Shown here: piece after piece, positions 41,652 through 51,241 of the stretch
Position numbering within the stretch: position 1 is the stretch's first letter
How the letters are laid out: each line of letters starts with the position of its first letter
NCBI GenBank assembly: GCA_964035575.1
Contig: OZ037885.1
Span: forward strand, 62,001-126,000
Direction: 5' to 3'
DNA length: 64,000 bases
From: Rhynchopus sp. YZ270_cl-10
Lineage: Eukaryota; Euglenozoa; Diplonemea; Diplonemida; Diplonemidae
Translations under genes and position numbers: made by a program
Notes under the pieces: generated by a model
Database searches by the model: none
What the model was told of the DNA's origin: nothing
What the model saw: only the letters and a program-made list of their open reading frames with translations

Positions 41652-42743
41652 TCACATGCACACACATTGGCACTTGGTACGACTGTTGTTCACATATTCT
41701 GACACAACACTGCTCGATCCGGTGACGTTGATGCTGCTTGCACGTATTCTGCATCCCCTTAGGAATCCTGTCTCAATCCGCGTCACACTCGACCACCCAG
41801 ACAGATTAAGCGTCGACAATGAGGTGCAGATGGCGAGAAAATATTTCCCAACATGTGTCACATTGTTCCACCCAGAAATGTCGAGTGTCGTCAATGAGCT
41901 GCAGTTGGAGAGGAAGTTAGTTCCAATCACCGTAACTTTGTTCCACCCAGAAATGTCGAGTGTGGTCAACCTGTAGCAGGCGAAGAGAAAGGAGGCGCCA
42001 ATCCGCGTCACATTGCTCCACCCAGACAAGTCAAGTGAGGTCAACATCCAGCAGTGGCCGAGGAAACCGTGTTCTATCTCCGTCACCTTATTCCACCCAG
42101 AAATGTCAAGTGTGGACACTCTGCTGCCGCTCAGGAAGTTGTACCCGATACGCGTCACATTGTTCCACCCAGATATGTCAAGTCTCACTTCTGCCCTCCT
42201 CGGTGTCCTGCTCCATCTCCTGCAGTTCTGGAGGAAGCCGTTGCCAATGTGTGTCACATTGTTCCACCCAGAAATGTCGATTGTGGCCAACGACGTGCAG
42301 TTGGAGAGGAAGTCTGCGCCTACTTTAGTCACAGCTGACACACCACTGAGATCAAGTTCTCTGAACCTGCCACCTGACAAGACGTTATCGGGGATCTCAG
42401 TAACAACTTCCGCCTGCAGAAACAAATGAACCAGCTTGGGATCTGTCAGATTCACTAAGCTCTCTGCCGTCAGCCTTGTCTCCCAACCCAAGTCACGAAG
42501 AGCTGCAATGGCGTGCTCCTTCTGCGACATCGTCTTCTTCGTCAGCACAACTGTGTCCCCAGCACTTAGTTGCGTCGTGTTGTCTCCTTCTGCCATGACC
42601 TTCCCTCCGAAGCGCATGTCAAAGCCGTCTTCGCACAACGCTGCTGCAGCCGCCGCCTTCCGCCGTATGTCCGTAATTGTATCATCCACACCCACCTCGA
42701 CTGTGTACTTCTCTCCGTCTAAGCACTCGATGCATATTTCCAT
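41652..42743 (-). CDS. LRR array gene copy 8 (8 LRRs, CaaX end)
   Basis: 363 aa from ATG 42743. GDNTTQLSAGD in the ubiquitin-like domain, VTEIPDNVLSGG at the linker end (shared with copy 7), eight LRRs and CQCVCM. The second repeat carries an expanded loop (NCRRWSRTPRRAEV); the loop at this site differs in length in nearly every copy. Beta flank upstream (TTTCATGTGGTGGGCAAGGA). Intact. Confidence 0.85.
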   Translation of the reverse strand: MEICIECLDGEKYTVEVGVDDTITDIRRKAAAAAALCEDGFDMRFGGKVMAEGDNTTQLSAGDTVVLTKKTMSQKEHAIAALRDLGWETRLTAESLVNLTDPKLVHLFLQAEVVTEIPDNVLSGGRFRELDLSGVSAVTKVGADFLSNCTSLATIDISGWNNVTHIGNGFLQNCRRWSRTPRRAEVRLDISGWNNVTRIGYNFLSGSRVSTLDISGWNKVTEIEHGFLGHCWMLTSLDLSGWSNVTRIGASFLFACYRLTTLDISGWNKVTVIGTNFLSNCSSLTTLDISGWNNVTHVGKYFLAICTSLSTLNLSGWSSVTRIETGFLRGCRIRASSINVTGSSSVVSEYVNNSRTKCQCVCM

Positions 42744-43715
42744 GGTTTTGTGTCTCTCTGTTTTGTTTCATGTGGTGGGCAAGGAACATAACCCATACAA
42801 AACAGAAGGGGTGTGGTGTCGTGTCTTTTCTTTTCTTTTCTTTTCTTTTCACGGTTTTTGTATTGAAAAGAAGAAAACCTTAAAAACCTTAATTGTTGAT
42901 TCTAAAACGGGGGAGGCTAAAAAAGCGCGAAAGGTAAATTCGGGAAGAGGTTGCCACACCATTGACAATTACAAAAGACAAGAAAGGAGTGAAACACTAA
43001 TAACCGACTAAGAGTATGAAAACGATTCACTGTTCATCAGCGGAAGCAGGCACTGCACAAATGTGTCAAAGGTTTAAAAATAGAGAGGAAAAAGTGAAGT
43101 CATTAATGCAGGGACGCTTGATGCACGATAGTCTACACAAGAGAGCAGAAACCCAAAAACACAAAAAGGGGTGGGCGGTATGGTCACAACATCTCTCTCC
43201 TGGCACCCCATGCTGTACCGACAGTTGGGCCTCACCCTTTCTCTGAGGGATTTACATGGACGTCCTTGCAGGCACCACACCGTAACCCAAAGGCGTGGCA
43301 GAGAGACTCCGCAGAGCGACTCTGGCCTGACCGCTGGCCATTTATGCTCCGGGTGCGAGCACCCATCATAGCATAGGGTGGGGAATGGGCAGGGGAAAAT
43401 CACACGTTGCTCAAATGAGAGAAAACAAGCACTTCCTCGCGATCACAAACCAAAAAGTAAGGGAAACTAAACATATTTTTTACTGGGAGGGTTACAATTC
43501 CTCCCAAAATGGTTCAAGAGATAACTGAGAGAAAGAAAAACCCCACACCCCCAGCACAATAGGTCTAACCTGAAGCACTGATGCTGTGGGGGAGGAGCGA
43601 GGAGCACGAGAACCGTCTTCGCGTCTTCTCAAATGTTTCATCAGATATGTACATAAGTGACATGTCTCTTGGGTCTTTTTCAACAACAGTTATGACCACA
43701 GTGTCTTCGACGTGT
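42744..43715. other. Beta flank and unique sequence between copies 8 and 9
   Basis: 42744-42860 is the beta flank with (CTTTT)n. 42860-43670 has no relative elsewhere in the window and no convincing gene. 43680-43715 is the diverged 3' flank of copy 9. Confidence 0.5.
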
Positions 43716-44912
43716 CTACATGCACACACAGTGGCATGTTTCCTTCGCCTCATCTTTCGTGAATGTTATGTAACGGTTATGACTCACATTGTATAACACA
43801 ATACAGCTCGATCCGGTGACGTTGATGCTGCTTGCATGTATTCTGCATCTTTTTAGGAAGGGTGTCTCGATCTGCGTCACACTCGACCACCCAGACAAGT
43901 TAAGCGTCGACAATGAGGTGCAGTTGGCGAGAAAATATTCCTCAACATGTGTCACACTGTTCCACCCAGAAATGTCGAGTGTGGTCAATGAGCTGCAGTT
44001 GTAGAGGAAGTTACTTCCAATCTCCGTAACTTTGTTCCACCCAGAAATGTCGAGCGTGGTCAATGAGCTGCAGTTGGAGAGGAAGTTACTTCCAATCTCC
44101 GTAACTTTGTTCCATCCAGAAAGGTCGAGTGTGGTCAACCTTGTGCAGTCCAAGAGAAAGCGGCGCCCAATCCGCGTCACATTGCCCCACCCAGACAAGT
44201 CAAGTGAGGTCAACATGCAGCAGCTGTGTAAGAAAGAATGTTTTATCTCCGTCACCTTATTCCACCCAGAAATGTCAAGTGTGCGCACTTTGCTGTTCTC
44301 CAGGAAGAGCTTCCCGAGATACGTCACATTGTTCCACCCAGATATGTCGAGTCTCACTCCGCTGAAGCCTGGCGTCCAGATATATCTGCCGCAGTTCTGG
44401 AGAAAGCCGTTACCGATGTGTGTCACATTGTTCCACCCAGAAATGTCGATTGTGGCCAACGACGTGCAGTTGGAGAGGAAGTCTGAGCCTACTTTAGTCA
44501 CAGCTGACACACCACTGAGATCAAGTTCTCTGAACGTGCCACCTGACAAGAATGCATTGGGTATCTCAGTAACAACTTCCGCCTGCAGAAACAAATGAAC
44601 CAGCTTGGGATCTGTAAGACCCACTAAGCTCTCTGCCGTCAGCCTTGTCTCCCAACCCAAGTCACGAAGAGCTGCAATGGCGTGCTCCTTCTGCGACTTC
44701 GTCTTCTTCGTCAGCACAACTGTGTCCCCAGCACTCAGCTGCGTCGTGAAGTCTCCTTCTGCCATGACCTTCCCTCCGAAGTGCATGTCAAAGCCGTCTT
44801 CGCACAACGCTGCTGCAGCCGCCGCCTTCCGCCGTATGTCCGTAATTGTGTCATCCACACCCACCTCGACTGTGTACTTCTCTCCGTCTAAGCACTCGAT
44901 GCATATTTCCAT
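43716..44912 (-). CDS. LRR array gene copy 9 (9 LRRs, CaaX end)
   Basis: 398 aa from ATG 44912, the longest copy. Two adjacent units, DLSGWNKVTEIGSNFLSNC and DISGWNKVTEIGSNFLYNC, are nearly identical, a recent single-repeat duplication. The loop after the second LRR is long (NCGRYIWTPGFSGV). Tail: INVTGSSCIVLYNVSHNRY then EAKETCHCVCM, resembling the copy 7 tail. Alpha flank upstream. Intact. Confidence 0.85.
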   Translation of the reverse strand: MEICIECLDGEKYTVEVGVDDTITDIRRKAAAAAALCEDGFDMHFGGKVMAEGDFTTQLSAGDTVVLTKKTKSQKEHAIAALRDLGWETRLTAESLVGLTDPKLVHLFLQAEVVTEIPNAFLSGGTFRELDLSGVSAVTKVGSDFLSNCTSLATIDISGWNNVTHIGNGFLQNCGRYIWTPGFSGVRLDISGWNNVTYLGKLFLENSKVRTLDISGWNKVTEIKHSFLHSCCMLTSLDLSGWGNVTRIGRRFLLDCTRLTTLDLSGWNKVTEIGSNFLSNCSSLTTLDISGWNKVTEIGSNFLYNCSSLTTLDISGWNSVTHVEEYFLANCTSLSTLNLSGWSSVTQIETPFLKRCRIHASSINVTGSSCIVLYNVSHNRYITFTKDEAKETCHCVCM

Positions 44913-45452
44913 GGTTTTGTGTCTCTCTGTTTTGTTGCAGGTGTTTTCAATTGGGGTCAGAGAAAGAGGCAACAAACAGTTACAAGGGGAGAGGTCTTTT
45001 CTTTTTGAATGGATGCGATCAACAAATTAGTGGAGCACACGCTAGGGGGTATTTCATTGTCATGACTTTTCAGTTTCTCTATCCTCTGCGATATGACGCG
45101 CAAACACGCCGTTCTCAATTTGATTCGCAGACCGATACTGACTTCACGAAAGTTGCTGTGCCAAAAACACCTTCCTCTGCGAGGCGGGGTCCCACAGCGA
45201 CAACGTCTATCACTCATGCGCCTATGAGTCGCTCAATGGCGGCATGGCTTTTCTCATGACTAAAGGAATCCAACCTGCACATTTCTTGCACAACACAAAA
45301 AATATTCACACAAACAAAGAAAGGGAAATGATGTTGTTTTGTTTCCACTTTGGAAACAAAGAACGAAATCTTGAACGATGAATGGGCACAAACATCAAGT
45401 TGTGCAGGGGGTACTGAGCAGGCTTATGTCTTAGCACAGAATGGTCGTGCAA
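44913..45452. repeat. Array spacer 8 (first part), interrupted at about 45453
   Basis: Alpha flank and ORF block 1 (frameshifted: AACACCTTCCTCTGC). Breaks off at GGTCGTGCAAAA; resumes at about 48939 with AGCACAAAAATACGTTG. Confidence 0.85.
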
Positions 45453-45464
45453 AATAGCTATTTA

Positions 45465-45607
45465 TTGGAGTGAAAATAAGTCGTTTTTTTCACCGAGTTG
45501 GTGTTTTCAACCCGAGTTACTTTAATTCACGAGCGAAGCGAGGGAATTAAAGTCACGAGGGTTGAAAACACCAACGAGGTGAAAAAAACGCTTATTTTCT
45601 ACTCCAA
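45465..45607. repeat. Foldback hairpin with ~65-bp arms
   Basis: Arms 45465-45529 and 45543-45607 are complementary with about ten mismatches or small indels (TTGGAGTGAAAATAAG against CTTATTTTCTACTCCAA; TTGGTGTTTTCAACCC against GGGTTGAAAACACCAA). The loop is ACGAGCGAAGCGA. A foldback MITE is the simplest reading. Confidence 0.85.
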
Positions 45608-45639
45608 GACATAATTTTATCCATAAGTGTGAAGCTTTA

Positions 45640-45905
45640 TTTTCCGAGCCCGCCCAAGTGTCGTGTGAGACCTGTAGTGTGGATCTCCAGTGTCTTGCAC
45701 CGCTTCTTCTGAGCCCAACGCTGTTTGGCCTGTCGACGTACCAAATACGAAGACAGGGGGGCGGTGCCAACAATTTTCCAATGATGTAACGTTTATCTGA
45801 TTGATTTATCGTTTGATATACCTTGTGTGTCCTACTTCACCTGCACACCCAAGGTTATTGAACGATACTTTCAAGCGATACTTCGTTATGTCATTGGGGG
45901 TACTG
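45640..45905 (-). repeat. Repeat R fragment, inverted (copy 4)
   Basis: Complement of 5820-6050 and 25139-25360: GCACCGCTTCTTCTGAGCCC, GATTTATCGTTTGATATACC, TTCAAGCGATACTTCGTTAT. Its outer edge again abuts self-complementary motifs (GGGTACC, ACGTACGT, TCGCGA). Confidence 0.75.
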
Positions 45906-46264
45906 GTACTGGGTACCTGGGGAAAACACGTACGTTTTTGTTCGCGATAACACGCACACTTTTTGTACGTGCTATCGCAATTTACCCTAAAATATATTAC
46001 CTCCGCTGACACAGCTCGAGGGCTACTCCAACAAGTTTGTAGCTACCACCATGCACACCCCGTCCCCCCACCCCAGTCCAGATACCCTGGGGAAAAAAAA
46101 ACTCAAAAAAAATAGGGTGAGTTTGGGGGTGTTTGGGGGCTTAAGACGGGTGAAAAAAAACGGTGAAAATAAAATTTTTATTTTCACAGCAGGCCCTTAG
46201 GGTGGTACTTTTTGCTGGTCAGCGGACCAGCAACCCTAGGTATTGCTGGTCCGGGTCAGTGATG

Positions 46265-47403
46265 TATATCATACATTCCATGGTTCTCCGTATAGAAAAG
46301 CCTGTTTCTGGAGCCACTTTAAAGTGATAAAAAATCCGCCAAAAAAATGTTGCGACCCCGGAATTTTTTCAGATCGATCCGGAAATTCACTGCCGCCCAT
46401 TTTCGGGGGTCAACAATTCACGACTTAGGTCGTAAATGCAACTGTCCGTGGACACATGGATTTTATAATTTTTTTCCCCCGATTTTTCCCCCGATTTTTA
46501 TTTATATGGAAAGATCGGTTTCTTAAGGACTTCCTTAAGAAAACCTCCTCTTTGGGTCGCCATACAGTGGCGTTTGTAAATTGATTTTTTTTTTTGGAGA
46601 AAGTTTTCGGTTTTTGTTTCCTTGGATTTATTTTGTACAAATCCTTCAATTTGGACATTTTTTTTATCCCGGAAACACACTCCACGGTATGCAACTTTTT
46701 GTGGAGCCAACCCTTTTTTTCACGTTTCTATGCAGGTTTCTTAAGGAATTCCTTAAGAAAACCTCCTATTTGGGTAGCAACACAGTAGCGTCTCTAAATT
46801 GGATTTTCTTTGAAGAAAGTTTTCGATTTTTTTTTCTTTGGAATTATTTTTTACAAATCTTTCAATTCCGACCATTTTTTTAGCCCGGAAACACACTCCA
46901 CGGTACGCAACTTTTAGTGGAGCCGACCCCCTTTTCTGCACTGAAATCCCTATGCATTACTGCATACACACCCATGGAGCCACTTTAAATTGACTTCTAC
47001 TCCACGAAAGTGGTCGATTTTATTTATGGTGAAAAGCGGGGAGCTCGGAAATTCACTGCCGCTGGTTTTCAGGGGGGAAAAATTACATGCCACACACCCA
47101 CCTCACCGAGAGCCAAAACAGAAATACGTTCAGAAATACGTTGTGGAATTTCAAAAACTCGACTTCTACTTTTTCCCCTTATAAAAAATTCCACAAAATT
47201 CCACAAAATTCCACAAAAGTGCCGTGCCTCCACCTTGATATTTTTTTTGGAAAAAATATTTTTTTTTTCTGGATTTTTATTTCTTTGGATCCGGCCGTTT
47301 CGAAACGTTCAATTGCGGGGTCGGACGATCAAAAATATGCATCTCACATTTCTGAGTGCAAAATATGAAAAAGTATACGGAGAACCATGGAATGTATGAT
47401 ATA
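46265..47403. mobile_element. 1,139-bp element with 30-bp perfect terminal inverted repeats
   Basis: 46265-46294 (TATATCATACATTCCATGGT and following) is the exact inverse of 47374-47403. A TA duplication is possible at the edges. The interior has a ~220-bp direct duplication (46510-46710 and 46735-46925; TCTTAAGGA-TTCCTTAAGAA, CCCGGAAACACACTCCACGG, GTGGAGCC). No coding capacity seen. Confidence 0.85.
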
Positions 47404-47959
47404 GGTATCTTTATGTGGGACCAAATCCCACAAAAAATCGAAAAAAAAAAAAAAAAAACTATAGAATTTCGGGATTTTTTGCAATTTTTACCTTACCTTA
47501 CAGGGCTCTAAGAGGGGTCCCGAAGGGACTCCAGAGCAACGCGACCCCACCATGAAGAGCACGGTCGTCAAGAAGCCCAAAAAATGAGTCGGGATTCCGC
47601 AAAATGGGGTTCTCTGAGTGACTCGTGGTGTAAAAAGCTAGATTTTTACACCGTACCATGAATTTTTTTCGCCTGCGGCGCCATTTTATATTATTTTTTT
47701 TGCTCCGCAAAAAAAATATAGTTCCCAGTGTCTTCCCTTGTCAGCAGTGCTGAATTTTTGGGCAAAAAAACAAGCTGACCCCGATCTTGAAATCTGGATT
47801 CCTGGATAAGACACCAGTTTTCCACACACAAAAACAGTGACTGCCTCACACGAAACTACCGTTTTGGTGGGTGCTGGCTGTATGAAACCCTGCACACAAC
47901 CACGCGAAAAACCAAAAAAGGGGGGTTTCCCACATATTTACCCCTTTACTGCACCCCCA

Positions 47960-48250
47960 CCACCCCTATATAAAGGGGGGGGAGGGATAATTGTAGTGGG
48001 GGATAACTGTATGAATGGCGGATAAAATAAAAAATATCGCCAGTTTGTTCTTCTCAAAAAATGGGGGATAGTTGTAGTGGGGGATAAAAAAAAATATCTC
48101 TCTTTTTTCCCACCTGGATATCCCCATCCCCAAGGAAAATCCACACCAAAAACGCGGTGTGGGAAATGGGGGATAACTGTAGTGGGGGATAAAATAAAAT
48201 AAAATGGGGGAGAAAAAACGGGGGATAATTGTTTTATCCCCCACTCCCCT
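47960..48250. repeat. GGGGGATAAYTGTAGTGGGGG minisatellite-like repeats
   Basis: Five to six imperfect units of GGGGGATAA-(T/C)TGTAGTG with A-rich tails (AAAATAAAATAAAA). G-runs of four to five recur every ~20-60 bases. Confidence 0.75.
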
Positions 48251-48329
48251 TTACATTACTGGTCCGGGTCTATAAAAAAAAAATAACAATAGATTTTTTT
48301 TGAGATTTTTTTTTGAGAATCCCACCAGA

Positions 48330-48650
48330 ACAGTCGGGTGTGTCACAGATGCAGAGACCCTGGGGGCTCAAGGGTACGCCGTGGGAGACCAGAACGCGAC
48401 TCAATTGGTCAAACGCCGAAGGAAAAGGAAGCATGCAGCATGGCGAAATAAAAAAAGTAGCGTACCGTGCGCCTGCGGCGCAATCTTGCCAACCCACCTT
48501 CCTATGACATAGTTTGGCAGTTAAAATGTGCCATTTTAAGGGAATTTTTTTGAAATGTTGCGCACCGTGGCTTCGCCTGGAACCTTTGGGTGCCATGACC
48601 GCCGCTTCTTTTATAGATGTACTGAGGTTACTGATACGAAGGCTGACACC
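48330..48650 (+). repeat. Dispersed repeat S, copy 2
   Basis: Same blocks as 29580-29880 (CAAACGCCGAAGGAAAAGGA, ACCGTGCGCC, TATGACATAGTTTGGCA, GGGTGCCATGACCGCCG). Function unknown; small ORFs across it are not conserved between copies. Confidence 0.65.
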
Positions 48651-48938
48651 CACTGCGGCTTGTGGTTCACCCTCCCCACCCGCCTTTCACGATTTTGTGC
48701 ATCAGAGGGGAGAAAGCGCGTCACCTCCCTGCAGTGGCAGGGAGTCTTTTTTTACCACTGTGTGCTTTTCACCTGTTTTTTGCATTGACCAGCAAACCGG
48801 GTTTGGACCAGCAGTTGGCGGCTACCCCCCCGACCACCCTAAGGCCCTGTTTCACAGGGTGAAAATAAAAATTTTATTTTCACACCCCTCCACGTACTTT
48901 TGGGTGGGCGAGGAAAATAAAGCTTCACGCGCGTGGAT

Positions 48939-49667
48939 AAAAGCACAAAAATACGTTGCTTCATGTTTCCTGCCTTCAAAACTTCGCACACAACGCTTTT
49001 GGTTTTTAGGAGACACACAAGGTGCCAGGTTCTCTGATGTGCGAACCACCTCGCACCTCTTTGTCATATTGTTTCCCTTGCGACACATGGAGAAACCATT
49101 CGTTGCAAAGTAGGGAAAGCTTTTTGATAAAACTTAGCGAACACAAAAACCAGCGCGTGAGGAAAAAAGTGTTTACGATACGAAGAAAATCTGTTCGATA
49201 CAAGAAACGCATCCCTTTTATCTTGTTCAGTGAAAATAGTTCACAAAAGTACACAAAAAGACTGTCAGTGTTTGTCGGTGACAGTGTAACTCAGGTGGGC
49301 CGCCACCAAACAAAGTTCTGCTGATCATCAACAGAACATTTTCTTTTGAAAACGCCTTTCCTCCTCCCTTCCAATCCCCCCGCAAGTAATGACACAAACT
49401 TGCATTCACATCTCAACATACGCACTCTGTTGTTCTAAACGGGGGTAAAAACCTAGACAGGATGTCGAAACCAAAACAGGATAATCGGGCAGATACTGAA
49501 AAGTTGGAAGGCTTCCCCACCACAGATGCCACTGAAATACAAGGGTTTGGGTTTGAATAGGGTCGGGATCGTACTTTGATATCTTTTGTGGGAAAATGAA
49601 AATATCAAAAAAGATTGTTGTTTGAGCATGGTAATGAGCAGATAGCTTCTCGAAAGATACACGTCTC
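48939..49667. repeat. Array spacer 8 (second part)
   Basis: ORF block 2 at 49022-49324 and the 3' flank of copy 10, slightly more diverged than other spacers. Confidence 0.8.
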
Positions 49668-50343
49668 TCACATGCACACACATTGGCATGCCTTCGCTTC
49701 GTGTTTGGTGTTCCTTTTGTCACGGCTCTGACGCAACGCACCAGCAGTGTTTGACAAAACACTGCTCGCTCCGGTGATGTTGACGCGTATGGTTTTGCAT
49801 CCTTCCAGGAAGCCTGTCTCAATCCGCGTCGCACTCGACCACCCAGACAAGTTAAGCGTCGACAATGAGTAGCAGTTGGCGAGAAAATATTGCTCAACAT
49901 GTGTCACATTGTTCCACCCAGAAATGTCGAGTGTGGTCAATGAGTTGCAGTCGTAGAGGAAGTGACTTTCAATCACCGTAACTTTGTTCCACCCAGAAAT
50001 ATCGAGTGTGGTCAACCTGCAGCAGTTGTGGAGAAAGCAGCTGCCAATCCGCGTCACATTGCTCCACCCAGATAAGTCAAGTGAGGTCAACCACCAGCCG
50101 TCGCGGAGGAAAGAATATTCTATCTCCGTCACCTTATTCCACCCAGAAATGTCGATCGTGGTCAACGACGCGCAGTCGGAGAGGAATCTTGCGCCTACTT
50201 TAGTCACAGCTGACACACCACTGAGATCAAGTTCTCTGAACGTGCCACCTGACAAGAATTCATTGGGTATCTCAGTAACAACTTCCGCCCGCAGAAACAA
50301 ATGAACCAGCTTGGGATCTGTCAGACTCACTAAGCTCTCTGCC

Positions 50344-50947
50344 CCTAAACGTTTTTAAAAAATAGGATGGAACACCCCGTTCCGAAGAGGAATGCAGCCA
50401 CCCCGAAAAAGTGGGGGTGTGTCGCAAGTCTGCGGTGAGAAACTCCTCCCTGAGTCAAAACTGCCGCTGGTTAGCGCTGGCTAAGGTTCCCTTTTCACCC
50501 GGTCACAATCGAGTCTCGCTCCGTCGGCGTTGACTGCACTGCAAAGCCCCTTGGTCCACCGTCGTAAAAAGACACCACAAAAAGCGTAGGTAGGTGGGGG
50601 ACCGGCAGGTTACAGACAGAGGCAGTACGGAGCTAAGGTGTCGGCGGTCGCGGGTTACCGTGGAGGCCTGCCCCCCGTGGAGGTCTTGGGATCTGGGAGT
50701 TGTGGAAGTGATCGGCTCAGAGTACCCTGCATTCCATGCACGACTCGAGCTCCTTGTGGTAGGATATTGGGGTCCCGGGAAGCACCCTTCGCCCCGAGGT
50801 CCCACCACCCCAGACAGTTTGTAGGTCTAAAAGCACAACGTACTTGTCCAGGACCTGGCCGCTCTTGGGTTCTCTCGAAAAAAAGATACTAATCCCGTAC
50901 GCCCGTGCACCGCAAAAATGTGCTATGGGGGGCGGTCCGCCGTCGGG
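50344..50947 (-). mobile_element. 604-bp non-LTR-type retroposon, second element
   Basis: Flanked by the 19-base duplication ACTCACTAAGCTCTCTGCC (50325-50343 and 50948-50966; 20 bases if an adjacent G is counted). No ORF of note. Minus-strand 5' end CCCGACGGCGGACCGCC, 3' end AAAAACGTTTAGG without poly(A). A fragment of its 3' end is at 5311-5427. Length and duplication size match the element at 38905, with little sequence identity apart from one ~48-base core and the 5' architecture. Confidence 0.8.
50850..50947 (-). ncRNA. Possible HDV-like ribozyme, second element (weak)
   Basis: By hand, numbering from 50947: P1 1-6 CCCGAC with 48-54 GT(A)CGGG, one bulged A; P3 15-18 GCCC with 44-47 GGGC abutting P1; P2 10-14 GGACC with 93-97 GGTCC or an alternative with GCGGCC at 86-91. 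The first three P1 pairs are G-C in the other element and C-G here. A clear CGAA before P2 is not found (CCCAAG is the nearest), so it may be inactive or misfolded by me. Confidence 0.35.
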
Positions 50948-51241
50948 ACTCACTAAGCTCTCTGCCGTCAGCCTTGTCTCCCAACCCAAGTCACGAAGAG
51001 CTGCAATGGCGTGCCCCTTCTGCGACATCGTCTTCTTCGTCAGCACAACTGTGTCCCCAGCACTCAGCTGCGTCGTGTAGTCTCCTTCTGCCATGACCTT
51101 CCCTCCGAAGTGCATGTCAAAGCCGTCTTCGCACAACGCTGCTGCAGCCGCCGCCTTCCGCCGTATGTCCGTAATTGTATCATCCACACCCACCTCGACT
51201 GTGTACTTCTCTCCGTCTAAGCACTCGATGCATATTTCCAT

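Larger units (their letters stand above)
45453..48938. mobile_element. ~3.5-kb nest of inserted elements in array spacer 8
   Basis: A foldback (45465-45607) sits at the left. The larger unit has inverted ends: GTGAAGCTTTATTTTCC at about 45630 and its inverse GGAAAATAAAGCTTCAC at about 48910, each preceded outward by TTTTATCCA. Inside are a reversed piece of repeat R (45640-45905), a C-rich-element end (46060-46155), a 1,139-bp TIR element, GGGGGATAA repeats and repeat S copy 2. The exact edges are blurred by A-runs. No transposase seen. Confidence 0.65.
49668..51241 (-). pseudogene. LRR array gene copy 10, split by a 604-bp retroposon
   Basis: N-terminal part 51241-50948 (ubiquitin-like domain to TAESLVS) and C-terminal part 50343-49668 (SLTDPKL, six LRRs, end ACQCVCM). 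The break is in the linker near residue 98. Only six LRRs: the units between FRELDLSGV and NKVTEIEYSFL present in other copies are missing. Both parts are otherwise open. The upstream flank is a diverged beta type (TTTCAAGTGGTGGGCAAGAA). Confidence 0.85.
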
